Notes under the pieces: model-generated
Told to the model about the DNA's origin: nothing
What the model saw: the letters and a program-made list of their open reading frames with translations, nothing else
Databases searched by the model: none
Made by a program: the position numbers and the translations under genes
Source: JAAFJT01 sp043772905
Lineage (GTDB): Bacteria > Bacteroidota > Bacteroidia > Chitinophagales > Saprospiraceae
Assembly: GCA_043772905.1 (NCBI GenBank)
Contig: JAYVFS010000066.1
Coordinates: 1 to 64,000, forward strand
Direction of reading: 5' to 3'
DNA length: 64,000 nt
Part shown: piece after piece, positions 24,719 through 33,756 of the stretch
Layout: each line of letters starts with the position of its first letter
Position numbering within the stretch: the stretch's first letter is position 1

Positions 24719-27262
24719 ATGAATAATAAAAAATTTTCGCCCCGTGTAAAACAGATACTTGCCAATAGCCGCAATGAGGCTGTTCGGTTAGGTCATGATT
24801 ATATCGGCGCAGAGCATCTTCTCTTAGGTCTCGTTATGGATAGAGATAGTTTGCCTGTGCGTGTTTTGAGTTCTTTAGAAGTTAATGTAGAAGATCTACG
24901 CTCTGCCATCGAACAAAACATTCAACGTTATAGCGGACCCAGTTCCCACTTAAATGTTGGCAATATTAACTTAAACAGTCAAGCTGAAAAAATCTTGAAA
25001 TTCACGGTTTTGGAAGCTCGTGACTCTAAAAACGACGAAGCGCAACCAGAACATTTAATGATGTCTATTTTGAAACAAAAAGAAAATTTAGCATCGCGCA
25101 TACTCAATCAGTTTTATGTGGACTACGAAACCTTCCGTCAGGAACAAGAGTATGTCCGCGCAGAACATGATTACGGTGCGCCCGAAATCTTTAGCCAAGC
25201 CGCAGGTAGTGGTGACAGCGAAGATCAGTTTGAAGATGAAGACACGCGTTCTTTCCGCAAGGGCAATACGAAAAGCCGCACGCCTGTCCTCGATAATTTT
25301 GGACGTGATGTAACGAAACTTGCCGAAGAAGGTCGCCTCGACCCTATCATCGGTCGTGAAGTTGAAATCGAACGCGTTTCTCAAATTTTGAGCCGTCGTA
25401 AAAAGAACAATCCTATTCTCATTGGTGAGCCTGGCGTTGGTAAAACGGCTATCGTAGAAGGTTTGGCTTTACGGATTATTCAGAAAAAAGTAAGCCGTAC
25501 TTTGTTTAACAAACGTGTGGTTATGCTCGATTTAGCAGCTTTGGTGGCAGGTACTAAGTACCGTGGTCAATTCGAGGAACGCATGAAAGCGATTATGAAC
25601 GAGTTGGAAAAGAGCCGCGATGTCATTTTGTTTATTGACGAAATTCACACGATGGTTGGCGCGGGTGGTGCAACGGGTTCTCTTGATGCTTCCAATATTT
25701 TTAAACCTGCTTTAGCACGTGGTGAACTTCAATGTATTGGTGCTTCTACCTTAGACGAATACCGTCAATATATTGAAAAAGATGGCGCACTTGACCGTCG
25801 TTTCCAAAAAGTTCTTATTGAGCCGCCTTCCATTGAAGATACGATTCACATTCTCAACAACATACGTTCAAAATACGAAGACTTCCACAATGTGACTTAT
25901 GACCTCGATGCCATAAAAGCTTGTGTGACGCTTTCTGAACGTTATGTGACTGACCGCTTTTTGCCAGACAAAGCAATTGACGTGTTAGATGAAGTGGGCG
26001 CAAGGGTTCACTTGAAAAACATCCACGTGCCTAAGCATATTGAAGAACTTGAAAAACGGATTGAAGCACTCAAAGAAGAGAAAAATCAAGCCGTTAAAAA
26101 TCAACAATACGAACGTGCTGCCGACTTGCGTGACTTAGAAACGAAGCTAAGCCGTCAGCTCGAACAGGAAAAACAACAGTGGGAAGACGAATCGAAATCC
26201 ATGCACTATCCAGTGACAGAGGACGATATTGCCGAAGTTGTATCTATGATGACGGGTATTCCTGTCCGCAAAGTGAGCGAAGGTGAAAGTAAGAAATTGG
26301 CTAATATGGGCAATGATATGAAAAAAATGGTCATTGGTCAAGACGATGCGATTGCTAAAATTGCCAAAGCCATTCAAAGAAATCGTGTCGGTTTAAAAGA
26401 CCCCTTAAAGCCTGTCGGAACGTTCATTTTCTTAGGCCCAACAGGTGTCGGTAAAACGGAATTGGCAAAAGCCTTAGCCCGATATATGTTCGACACACAA
26501 GACTCGTTGATACGTATAGATATGTCTGAATACATGGAAAAATTCAGTATTTCAAGGCTTATCGGTGCGCCTCCGGGTTATGTAGGTTATGAAGAAGGTG
26601 GTCAATTGACGGAAAAAGTACGTCGCAAACCGTATTCAGTTATATTGTTAGATGAAATTGAGAAAGCACATCCAGACGTTTATAACATTCTTTTGCAGGT
26701 TTTAGATGATGGACAATTGACCGACGGTTTGGGTCGCAAAGTGGATTTCAAAAACACTTTGATTATTATGACTTCAAACATTGGTGCCCGTCAGCTCAAA
26801 GATTTCGGTCAAGGCGTTGGTTTTGCGACAAAAGCACGTCAAGAAGCATCGGAAGATAATTCAAAAACGGTTATCCAAAGTGCTTTGAAAAAAACCTTTT
26901 CACCAGAGTTTTTGAACCGTATTGACGATGTCATTGTGTTCAATTCATTAGGCAAAGAAGAAATTTTCCAAATCATTCACTTGACATTAGCGAATGTGAT
27001 GAAACGTTTGGCGAATATGGGCTTTGGCATGACATTGAGCGATGAAGCCAAAGACTTCTTAGCAGAAAAAGGTTACGACCCTCAGTTTGGTGCAAGGCCT
27101 TTGAACCGTGCCGTTCAAAAGTATATCGAAGACCCGCTCGCAGAGTTCATCCTCAACGAATCGCCTGCCGAAGGCAGTCAGTTTGAAGCTGTAATGAACG
27201 AAGAAAAAGACGGTTTGTTGATTACTTTGAAAGTAGAAGAAACTGTCAAAGAGCAAGAGTAA
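24719..27262 (+). CDS. clpC: ATP-dependent Clp protease ATP-binding subunit ClpC
   Basis: An 847-residue Hsp100 unfoldase. Order: N-terminal double Clp-N domain (about 1-150), first AAA module with Walker A GEPGVGKT (about 236) and Walker B VILFIDEIHTMVGAG, middle domain with a UVR-like motif (NQQYERAADLRDLETKL, about 460), and second AAA module with GPTGVGKT (about 575) and LLDEIEKAHPDV, ending in the D2 small domain (PQFGARPLNRAVQKYIEDPLAE). The UVR-like middle domain and length identify ClpC rather than ClpB. It feeds substrates to ClpP and takes part in stress protein turnover. No internal word copy. Confidence 0.94.
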   Translation: MNNKKFSPRVKQILANSRNEAVRLGHDYIGAEHLLLGLVMDRDSLPVRVLSSLEVNVEDLRSAIEQNIQRYSGPSSHLNVGNINLNSQAEKILKFTVLEARDSKNDEAQPEHLMMSILKQKENLASRILNQFYVDYETFRQEQEYVRAEHDYGAPEIFSQAAGSGDSEDQFEDEDTRSFRKGNTKSRTPVLDNFGRDVTKLAEEGRLDPIIGREVEIERVSQILSRRKKNNPILIGEPGVGKTAIVEGLALRIIQKKVSRTLFNKRVVMLDLAALVAGTKYRGQFEERMKAIMNELEKSRDVILFIDEIHTMVGAGGATGSLDASNIFKPALARGELQCIGASTLDEYRQYIEKDGALDRRFQKVLIEPPSIEDTIHILNNIRSKYEDFHNVTYDLDAIKACVTLSERYVTDRFLPDKAIDVLDEVGARVHLKNIHVPKHIEELEKRIEALKEEKNQAVKNQQYERAADLRDLETKLSRQLEQEKQQWEDESKSMHYPVTEDDIAEVVSMMTGIPVRKVSEGESKKLANMGNDMKKMVIGQDDAIAKIAKAIQRNRVGLKDPLKPVGTFIFLGPTGVGKTELAKALARYMFDTQDSLIRIDMSEYMEKFSISRLIGAPPGYVGYEEGGQLTEKVRRKPYSVILLDEIEKAHPDVYNILLQVLDDGQLTDGLGRKVDFKNTLIIMTSNIGARQLKDFGQGVGFATKARQEASEDNSKTVIQSALKKTFSPEFLNRIDDVIVFNSLGKEEIFQIIHLTLANVMKRLANMGFGMTLSDEAKDFLAEKGYDPQFGARPLNRAVQKYIEDPLAEFILNESPAEGSQFEAVMNEEKDGLLITLKVEETVKEQE

Positions 27263-27690
27263 CGTAACGCCAAATTACATTTGGCTCATAAAAGAAAAGA
27301 GGTTGTCACTTGATTGGGATAGCCTCTTTTCTTTTGCCAAATGGAATTTTGCGGGATAGATTTACCAAATCAAATTGGCGTTACTTTAAGCTTTGATTTT
27401 ACCTCCGACTTAGTTTACTTTTTAAAATTTCTCTGAAAAGAATTATATTTTAATAAATGGGTTTTTATAAAAATAAGAATTGTTTGTTAAGCCTCGATTT
27501 AAGGTATAATTCTTAAAATGAAAACCATTGCTCTGCTAAATAGGGATTGACAAGCGTATTTATTGAAAATAAATCACTTCATTCTTAAAGAAAATTAAGA
27601 ACTTTGTAGCCCTTCTTGTATGATGAGCAAATAGAGGCGGAAATACTGAGGGGGGCATTTTATTCGACCAATAAATTATCAGTTAAAAAT
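27263..27690. other. clpC-gltB intergenic region
   Basis: Holds the clpC terminator (27290-27335) and, in the gltB leader, a word copy with six Gs (27644-27655). GAACTTTG near 27599 is a weak -7 candidate. No gene seen. Confidence 0.6.
27290..27338 (+). terminator. Terminator of clpC
   Basis: Eighteen-base arms 27290-27307 and 27318-27335 with G-T wobbles, ending in a T-rich stretch. A second dyad GCCAAATTACATTTGGC lies just before it at about 27269. Confidence 0.8.
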
Positions 27691-30600
27691 ATGACAACAC
27701 AACATCTTGAAGCGGGCGAATTACCTCGCGGACTGTACACACCACAACTCGAATCCGATGCCTGCGGAACGGGGTTTATCGCCAATTTGAATGGCGTTCA
27801 AACGCATGAAATTGTTGAAAATGCACTCAAAATGCTTACCAATATGGAGCATCGTGGTGCTTGTGGCTGCGAACCGAATTCAGGCGACGGTGCAGGGATT
27901 ATGATTCAAACACCACACGCCTTTTTTCAGAAAAAAGCAAGAGAAAACGGCTTCGAATTGCCTGATTTTGGCGAATATGGTGTCGGTTGCGTCTTTTTTC
28001 CTGCCGATAAAATTTTGCGTAATCAATGCCGCACGTTGCTCAATGACTATATTGACGAGATGGAATTTGACCTTTTGGGCTACCGTCTCGTGCCTACCGA
28101 CGACGAGCTTTTAGGCGAAACGGCAATTGGCGTTCAGCCACGTATGGAACACGTTTTTGTGAAACCACGTCAAACGCCGCCCGACCGTTATTGGCTCGAA
28201 CGCCGTTTATATGTGTTGCGTAAATATTCGACGCACCGCATTCATCAGACAATTCCACAGACGCAGGACCAGTTTTATATTGCGTCTTTTTCCTATAAAA
28301 CGGTTTTGTACAAAGGTCAATTGACCACTTGGCAACTCCGTCCGTACTTCCCTGATTTGCACAATGAGGATTTGAAATCGGCTATTGCCCTTGTCCATTC
28401 ACGTTTTTCGACGAATACAGTGCCTAAGTGGAAGCTCGCACAACCTTTCCGCTACATTGCGCACAATGGTGAGATAAATACCATTATGGGTAATGTGAAT
28501 TGGTGGAAATCTAAAGAGTTTATCATGGAATCCACGCAATTTACGCACGATGAATTGGAAAAATTGTTCCCTGTTTGTGGTCAAGCCTTGTCGGATTCAG
28601 CCAATTTTGACAATGTCTTAGAGTTTTTAGTCCTCAACGGTCGCTCTTTGCCCCATGCTTTGATGATGATGATTCCAGAAGCGTGGCAGCACGACGAGCA
28701 AATGGCAGAGTACAAAAAAGCCTTCTACGAATACCATGAAACTATGATGGAGCCTTGGGACGGACCTGCGGGCATCTGTTTTTCTGATGGTATTTTGGTT
28801 GGTGCAACTTTGGACAGAAATGGTTTGCGCCCTTTACGTTGGGTGTTGACAGACGATAATATGTTGATAACGGCATCGGAAGCAGGTATTTTGGATATTC
28901 CACAAGAAAAAGTTGTCCGCAAAGGTCGTTTGCAACCAGGCAAAATGTTGATTGCTGACCTTGACGAACACCGTATTATTGATGATGCCGAACTCAAAGA
29001 ACGCATTTGTAATAACCGTGATTATCAAAGCTGGTTGTTAAAACACAAATCTATGCTCAAAAACCTGCCTGATACTGAGGGGGTCGCTGAGGAAGATATT
29101 TTGGCACAAGACGGTCGCTTTTTAACAGAAAAACAACAACTTTTTGGCTTTACAAAAGAAGACTTAAAAGTGTTGATACAGCCGATGTCAAAATCAGGCG
29201 AAGAAGCGATTGGTTCTATGGGCGCAGATACGCCTTTGGCGATTTTGTCGCAACGGACGCAACATTTAAGCTCTTATTTCAAGCAATTATTCGCGCAAGT
29301 CACCAATCCGCCTATTGACCCTATTCGTGAACGTGATGTGATGTCGCTTCATGTCAAATTAGGTGGTGGTGAAAATATATTGATTCCGACTGAAAATTCA
29401 GCTCGTTTTATCGGTTTAGACCAACCTGTTTTGAAAAATTCGGAGTTGTCAAAGCTTAAAAATATTAATCTCCCGCATTATAAAGCGGAAACAATTGACA
29501 TTACTTTCGATTGCGAAGGAGAAAAAGGGCGACTTCAAGCAGCTATTGACCAAATTTGTAGCGCATCAGAACACGCAGTTCGTAACGGTACAAACATCTT
29601 AATTTTGAGCGACCGTGAAGCGGATATTTTGAATGCGCCGATTCCGTCACTTTTAGCGGCAGGTGCGGTGCATCATCACCTCGTCAAAAACGGTTTGCGC
29701 TCGATGTGTTCCATCATCGTTGAAGCGGGTGATATTTGGGAAACCCATCATTTTGCGACGTTGATTGGTTACGGCGTTCAAGCCGTTAACCCTTATATGG
29801 CGTTTTCGACCATCCAAAACATCGTCAATACTGAGGGGGTCGCTGAACACAACGGACATTCGGTGGAGTATGCTATTGAAAAATACATCAAAGCAATTGG
29901 CAAAGGTTTGTTGAAAGTGATGTCAAAAATTGGCATTTCGACGCTTCAAAGTTATGCTGGCGCACAGATTTTTGAGATTCTCGGATTAAACAGAACGGTT
30001 GTTGATAAGTGTTTCACAAAATCCGTTTCCCGCATCGAAGGCGTTGGTTTTGACGGTATTGCAGAAGAAGTTTTGACACGTCACCGTGTTGCTTACATAG
30101 ATACGCCGCTCGGTTTGACAAAATCCCTTGAAGAAGGCGGTGTTTATCAATGGAAACGTCGTGGTGAAGCGCATACTTTGAATCCAAATACGATTCACTT
30201 GTTGCAATATTCAACGTCAACAGGTAACTACAATACGTTCAAAAAGTACTCAAAACTCATCAACGAGCAGGACAAACAGGCGATGACATTGAGGGGTCTG
30301 ATGGCATTCCGTAAAGGCACACCTATTCCGATTGAAGATGTTGAACCAGTAGAAAATATTTTGAAACGCTTCGCAACAGGTGCGATGTCATTTGGCTCGA
30401 TTTCGCATGAAGCACACTCGACTTTGGCAATCGCCATGAATCGTATGGGCGGACGCTCGAACTCGGGTGAAGGTGGCGAAGACGAAATTCGCTACGACAT
30501 CAAAGAAAATGGCGATTGGGAACGCTCTGCCATCAAGCAAGTTGCTTCGGGTCGCTTCGGTGTCACGAGTTACTATTTGAGTCAAGCCGATGAGTTACAA

Positions 30601-32253
30601 ATCAAAATGGCACAAGGTGCGAAGCCAGGCGAAGGCGGTCAGTTGCCAGGACATAAAGTAGATGAATGGATTGGAAAAGTGCGGCATTCGACACCAGGCG
30701 TAGGCTTGATTTCACCACCGCCACACCATGATATTTACTCCATCGAAGACTTAGCGCAATTGATTTTTGACCTTAAAAATGCCAATCGCAAAGCCGATAT
30801 CAATGTCAAATTGGTATCAAAAGCAGGTGTTGGCATCATTGCGTCAGGTGTTGCGAAAGCAAAAGCTGATAAGATTTTGATTGCAGGTTATGACGGTGGA
30901 ACGGGCGCATCGCCATTGAGTAGTATTCGCCACGCAGGACTTCCGTGGGAGTTGGGTTTGGCTGAAACACATCAAGTTTTGGTTAAAAACAAACTCCGTG
31001 ACCGTGTGATTGTCCAAACGGACGGTCAGTTGCGGACAGGTCGTGATGTGGCTATCGCTACGATGTTAGGCGCAGAAGAGTGGGGTATTGCAACGGCAGC
31101 ACTCATTGTTGAAGGTTGTATCATGATGCGTAAATGTCACCTCAATACATGTCCAGTTGGTATCGCTACTCAAGACCCTGAATTGCGTAAACGCTTCACA
31201 GGCAATCCTGAACACGTTATCAATTTCTTTACATTCATCGCGCAAGAGTTGCGTGAGATAATGGCAGAACTCGGCTTCCGTACCATCAACGACATGGTTG
31301 GTAAAGTGGAAATGTTGAAATTCAGAAAAGACGTTGGGCATTGGAAATACAAAGCCGTTGACTTGTCGTCAATACTTTATAAAGAGCCTGCTGATGAGTC
31401 TGTTGGTCAATTCAAAGCGGTGGCACAAGATCACGTTATAGAAGACGTTTTGGATAGGAGATTGATTAAAAAAGCGATGAATACGCTTGAAACGGGCAAA
31501 CAATACGCTTCTTCGGTCGCTATCAAAAATACAGACCGTGCCGTTGGTGCGATGTTGAGCTACGAAATTTCAAAAATCTATAAAGGCGCAGGCTTGCCCG
31601 ATGGCACTTTGGTTTATCGTTTCAATGGTTCAGCGGGACAGTCGTTTGGCGTATTTTTAACCAAAGGCATCACTTTTATACTGAGGGGTGAAGGCAATGA
31701 CTATTTCGGCAAAGGTTTGTCAGGTGGTAAATTGGTTGTCGCACCCGATGAAAAAGCGACATTTGACCCATCAGAAAACAGCATCATCGGCAACGTTGCA
31801 CTTTATGGTGCAACAGGCGGCGAGGCTTACATCAAAGGCATGGCAGGTGAACGTTTTGCGGTCAGAAATTCAGGTGCAAAAACCGTTGTCGAAGGTGTTG
31901 GTGACCATGGTTGCGAGTATATGACAGGTGGTTTGGCGGTCATTTTGGGTTCAACAGGACGCAATTTTGGGGCGGGTATGTCAGGCGGCATCGCTTATCT
32001 CTATGACCCGAACCAAAAGTTTCCTGCTAACTTCAACAACGACATGGCAGATATGGAAGGCATGGAAGAAGAGGATTTCGACAATGTGCGCAACCTCGTC
32101 CGTGAGCATTTCCGTTACACAGACAGTCAAAAAGCATTATCAATTTTGAACGATTGGGATACTTTGAAAATGCATTTTGTCAAAGTTATGCCACGTGATT
32201 ACAAAGCGGTTTTGGCAGAGAAAAAGGAAAAAGAGTCTCTTGTAGCGGCTTGA
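27691..32253 (+). CDS. gltB: Glutamate synthase, large subunit
   Basis: About 1520 residues; makes two glutamate from glutamine and 2-oxoglutarate. Order: class II glutamine amidotransferase with catalytic Cys 25 in DACGTGF after a propeptide, central domain, FMN-binding synthase domain with GGRSNSGEGGEDE and GYDGGTGASPLSSIRHAGLPWE, 3Fe-4S cysteines 1143, 1149 and 1154 (CIMMRKCHLNTCPVG), and the C-terminal GXGXG beta-helix. I choose the ATG at 27691; an in-frame ATG lies 75 bases upstream and would put the word into the protein. No small subunit (gltD) lies in the window, so it is either elsewhere or the enzyme is ferredoxin-type. Three internal words: 29073 (DTEGV), 29829 (NTEGV), 31679 (ILRGE). 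Confidence 0.96.
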   Translation: MTTQHLEAGELPRGLYTPQLESDACGTGFIANLNGVQTHEIVENALKMLTNMEHRGACGCEPNSGDGAGIMIQTPHAFFQKKARENGFELPDFGEYGVGCVFFPADKILRNQCRTLLNDYIDEMEFDLLGYRLVPTDDELLGETAIGVQPRMEHVFVKPRQTPPDRYWLERRLYVLRKYSTHRIHQTIPQTQDQFYIASFSYKTVLYKGQLTTWQLRPYFPDLHNEDLKSAIALVHSRFSTNTVPKWKLAQPFRYIAHNGEINTIMGNVNWWKSKEFIMESTQFTHDELEKLFPVCGQALSDSANFDNVLEFLVLNGRSLPHALMMMIPEAWQHDEQMAEYKKAFYEYHETMMEPWDGPAGICFSDGILVGATLDRNGLRPLRWVLTDDNMLITASEAGILDIPQEKVVRKGRLQPGKMLIADLDEHRIIDDAELKERICNNRDYQSWLLKHKSMLKNLPDTEGVAEEDILAQDGRFLTEKQQLFGFTKEDLKVLIQPMSKSGEEAIGSMGADTPLAILSQRTQHLSSYFKQLFAQVTNPPIDPIRERDVMSLHVKLGGGENILIPTENSARFIGLDQPVLKNSELSKLKNINLPHYKAETIDITFDCEGEKGRLQAAIDQICSASEHAVRNGTNILILSDREADILNAPIPSLLAAGAVHHHLVKNGLRSMCSIIVEAGDIWETHHFATLIGYGVQAVNPYMAFSTIQNIVNTEGVAEHNGHSVEYAIEKYIKAIGKGLLKVMSKIGISTLQSYAGAQIFEILGLNRTVVDKCFTKSVSRIEGVGFDGIAEEVLTRHRVAYIDTPLGLTKSLEEGGVYQWKRRGEAHTLNPNTIHLLQYSTSTGNYNTFKKYSKLINEQDKQAMTLRGLMAFRKGTPIPIEDVEPVENILKRFATGAMSFGSISHEAHSTLAIAMNRMGGRSNSGEGGEDEIRYDIKENGDWERSAIKQVASGRFGVTSYYLSQADELQIKMAQGAKPGEGGQLPGHKVDEWIGKVRHSTPGVGLISPPPHHDIYSIEDLAQLIFDLKNANRKADINVKLVSKAGVGIIASGVAKAKADKILIAGYDGGTGASPLSSIRHAGLPWELGLAETHQVLVKNKLRDRVIVQTDGQLRTGRDVAIATMLGAEEWGIATAALIVEGCIMMRKCHLNTCPVGIATQDPELRKRFTGNPEHVINFFTFIAQELREIMAELGFRTINDMVGKVEMLKFRKDVGHWKYKAVDLSSILYKEPADESVGQFKAVAQDHVIEDVLDRRLIKKAMNTLETGKQYASSVAIKNTDRAVGAMLSYEISKIYKGAGLPDGTLVYRFNGSAGQSFGVFLTKGITFILRGEGNDYFGKGLSGGKLVVAPDEKATFDPSENSIIGNVALYGATGGEAYIKGMAGERFAVRNSGAKTVVEGVGDHGCEYMTGGLAVILGSTGRNFGAGMSGGIAYLYDPNQKFPANFNNDMADMEGMEEEDFDNVRNLVREHFRYTDSQKALSILNDWDTLKMHFVKVMPRDYKAVLAEKKEKESLVAA

Positions 32254-32272
32254 TTTTCAAATACTGATATTT

Positions 32273-32314
32273 AACAAAAAAGCACCGCCTTACTGAGGGG
32301 GTGCTTTTTTGTTT
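32273..32314 (+). terminator. Word-bearing terminator of gltB, copy 1 of a direct repeat
   Basis: AAAAAAGCACC and GGTGCTTTTTT form the stem, and the iterated word (32291-32300) fills the loop and right arm. A near-identical copy lies at 33706-33747 after the toxin gene; the similarity extends upstream to a shared TTGATTTTCAA at the gltB stop. Confidence 0.9.
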
Positions 32315-32368
32315 TAAACTGTATAGTTTAAAATAAATTGTTTTAAATAAAAATTTTATTTAATTTTG
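32311..32368 (+). promoter_or_regulatory. Promoter and dyad operator of the S24 repressor gene
   Basis: A TTG at 32338-32340 and TAATTTTG at 32361-32368 lie 20 bases apart. Just upstream is a perfect dyad, TTTTAAACT-GTAT-AGTTTAAAA (about 32312-32333), well placed for a self-regulating repressor. Confidence 0.7.
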
Positions 32369-32386
32369 CAATTAAATAAAATAAAT

Positions 32387-33055
32387 ATGAGTCAAGAGCA
32401 GATATTGAGCCGAATTTTCATTCAAGCATACAATTGGCTTGTTGATGAAGGTATGGTATATCCTCTACACTCAAAATCACTTATAGAATTTGCCCAAAAG
32501 ATTGGTTTAGAAAATTATCAAAATATTCATGAATTTACAGCAAGAACTAAATATCCAACAATTAGTGTAATAAAAAAAATGTGTGAAGAATATAGTTTAA
32601 ATGAAGAAGCAATTCGTTCAGAATTACCAAATGTTTTTGAAGGTGTTAACAGGATTATAGGCAATATGGTAATGGTTGAGGGTTTGAAATTCTTTTGTGG
32701 AAGTGGAGAACTTTTGCAACACAAAAAAGTGAAATACTATAATGACCCTAATTTCCAAGGGATACATTATGTTGTAAAAGCAACAGGTAATTCGATGAAA
32801 CCAACTATATCTCCTTCTAGTACTCTTTATCTAAAACCAGTAGATGAAGTTGATTTTTTAAAGGAAAATGAAATGTGTGCAATTATTTATCAAAATCAAC
32901 CAATTTTAAAACGCCTCAAAAAGAAAATATATATTGATGACATTCTCGTGGAGTTAATTCTTGAATCAGATAATAAAGATGAATATCCAAATGAAGAAAA
33001 ACCAATAGATGTAAGACTAATCTCTTGGCAGTTCGAGGTTAAGTTAAATCCATAA
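32387..33055 (+). CDS. S24/LexA-type transcriptional regulator
   Basis: About 222 residues. The N-terminal half (about 1-90) is helical with a likely DNA-binding helix-turn-helix (FTARTKYPTISVIKKMCEEYSLNEEAI). The C-terminal half is an S24 peptidase-like domain: ATGNSMKPTISPSSTLYL holds the nucleophile Ser, and the Lys of the dyad is probably in PILKRLKKK. Proteins of this kind repress phage or SOS-linked genes and are cleaved after DNA damage. I choose the ATG at 32387, since the one at 32366 overlaps the -7 box. The base composition is more AT-rich than in neighbours and no word copy is present, which suggests transfer. Confidence 0.82.
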   Translation: MSQEQILSRIFIQAYNWLVDEGMVYPLHSKSLIEFAQKIGLENYQNIHEFTARTKYPTISVIKKMCEEYSLNEEAIRSELPNVFEGVNRIIGNMVMVEGLKFFCGSGELLQHKKVKYYNDPNFQGIHYVVKATGNSMKPTISPSSTLYLKPVDEVDFLKENEMCAIIYQNQPILKRLKKKIYIDDILVELILESDNKDEYPNEEKPIDVRLISWQFEVKLNP

Positions 33056-33095
33056 TTAAAAATAGAATGTTTTTAGTAAAATAGATAAAAACGCT

Positions 33096-33103
33096 TATTT
33101 TTG
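33096..33103 (+). promoter_or_regulatory. -7 box of the toxin-antitoxin pair
   Basis: TATTTTTG fits TAnnTTTG and lies 13 bases before the first suitable ATG (33116). No clear -33 element was seen. Confidence 0.5.
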
Positions 33104-33115
33104 TTCAAAAAAGTA

Positions 33116-33394
33116 ATGAATATGAATACATTAGAAATGAACGTAGCAGAAATGTCCGAACTTGAACTCAAGGGTATTTTGTTCAGCATTATTCAAAAAG
33201 CAAAAAGCAAAAAGAAATTGATACGTTATTTTGAAGCCGTTAAAGATGTCGAACAGGAATATGATACAGCTCATAATCTAACGCCTGAACAAGAAGCGGA
33301 GTTGGCTCTTTCTGTTGCAGAATGTGACGACCTTGAAAATTTAGTTCCCCATGAGGAAGCCATCAAACAAATTGAATCATGGCTAAAACGATAA
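33116..33394 (+). CDS. Putative antitoxin of a ParE-type module
   Basis: About 92 residues, acidic and helical (ELELKGILFSIIQKAKSKKKLIRYFEAVKDVEQEYD, then a Glu-rich C-terminal part). No known DNA-binding motif is obvious. It is called antitoxin from its place: it overlaps the following RelE/ParE-type gene by 16 bases. ATG codons at 33116 and 33122 are both possible starts; one further upstream would fall in the -7 box. Confidence 0.75.
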   Translation: MNMNTLEMNVAEMSELELKGILFSIIQKAKSKKKLIRYFEAVKDVEQEYDTAHNLTPEQEAELALSVAECDDLENLVPHEEAIKQIESWLKR

Positions 33395-33675
33395 AATGGA
33401 ACAAAAGGGCATTGCGGAAGATTAGAGAAATCACAGGCTTTCTCCAAACCGAAGTTTCCGATAAAGCCGCCAATAATTTTGTTGATGCTGTTTATCACCA
33501 AATTAGGTTACTCGATAAACAACCACTGATTGGAAGACGTGAATTATCTATGAAAACCATACGATTCGTCAATGTGGATAAACACCGTCAAATGTTTTAT
33601 CGTGTCAAAGGCTCGACATTGCATATCGTTAATTTTTTTGATACACGTCAGAATCCTAAGAAGCGACCTTATTGA
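33379..33675 (+). CDS. Type II toxin, RelE/ParE family
   Basis: A 98-residue basic protein with the RelE/ParE fold: IKWNKRALRKIREITGFLQTEVSDKAANNFVDAVYHQIRLLDKQP, then GRRELSMKTIRFVNVDKHRQMFYRVKGSTLHIVNFFDTRQNP. The pattern of Arg residues and the FDTRQNP end match the ParE-like group that poisons gyrase or cleaves mRNA. Overlaps its antitoxin by 16 bases. The stop (RPY, TGA) is followed by a region similar to the end of gltB and by the second copy of the gltB terminator. Confidence 0.88.
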   Translation: MAKTIKWNKRALRKIREITGFLQTEVSDKAANNFVDAVYHQIRLLDKQPLIGRRELSMKTIRFVNVDKHRQMFYRVKGSTLHIVNFFDTRQNPKKRPY

Positions 33676-33705
33676 TTGATTTTCAATAGTTTTAAGTTAA
33701 AAATA

Positions 33706-33747
33706 AACAAAAAAGCACCGCCTACTGAGGGGGTGCTTTTTTTGTTT
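33706..33747. terminator. Word-bearing terminator, copy 2
   Basis: Direct repeat of 32273-32314 lacking one T before the word. A- and T-tracts on both sides allow it to end the toxin gene and the convergent gene that stops at 33757. Confidence 0.9.
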
Positions 33748-33756
33748 ATTTTTAAC

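Noticed and set aside
30289..30297. ATTGAGGGG in gltB as a word copy
   Set aside because: It has a mismatch in the core ACTGA, and the peptide TLRG is a conserved part of glutamate synthases, so no special signal is needed.
27691..33055. gltB followed by a gltD small subunit
   Set aside because: The next gene is an S24-type regulator; no FAD/NAD-dependent small subunit is seen in the window.
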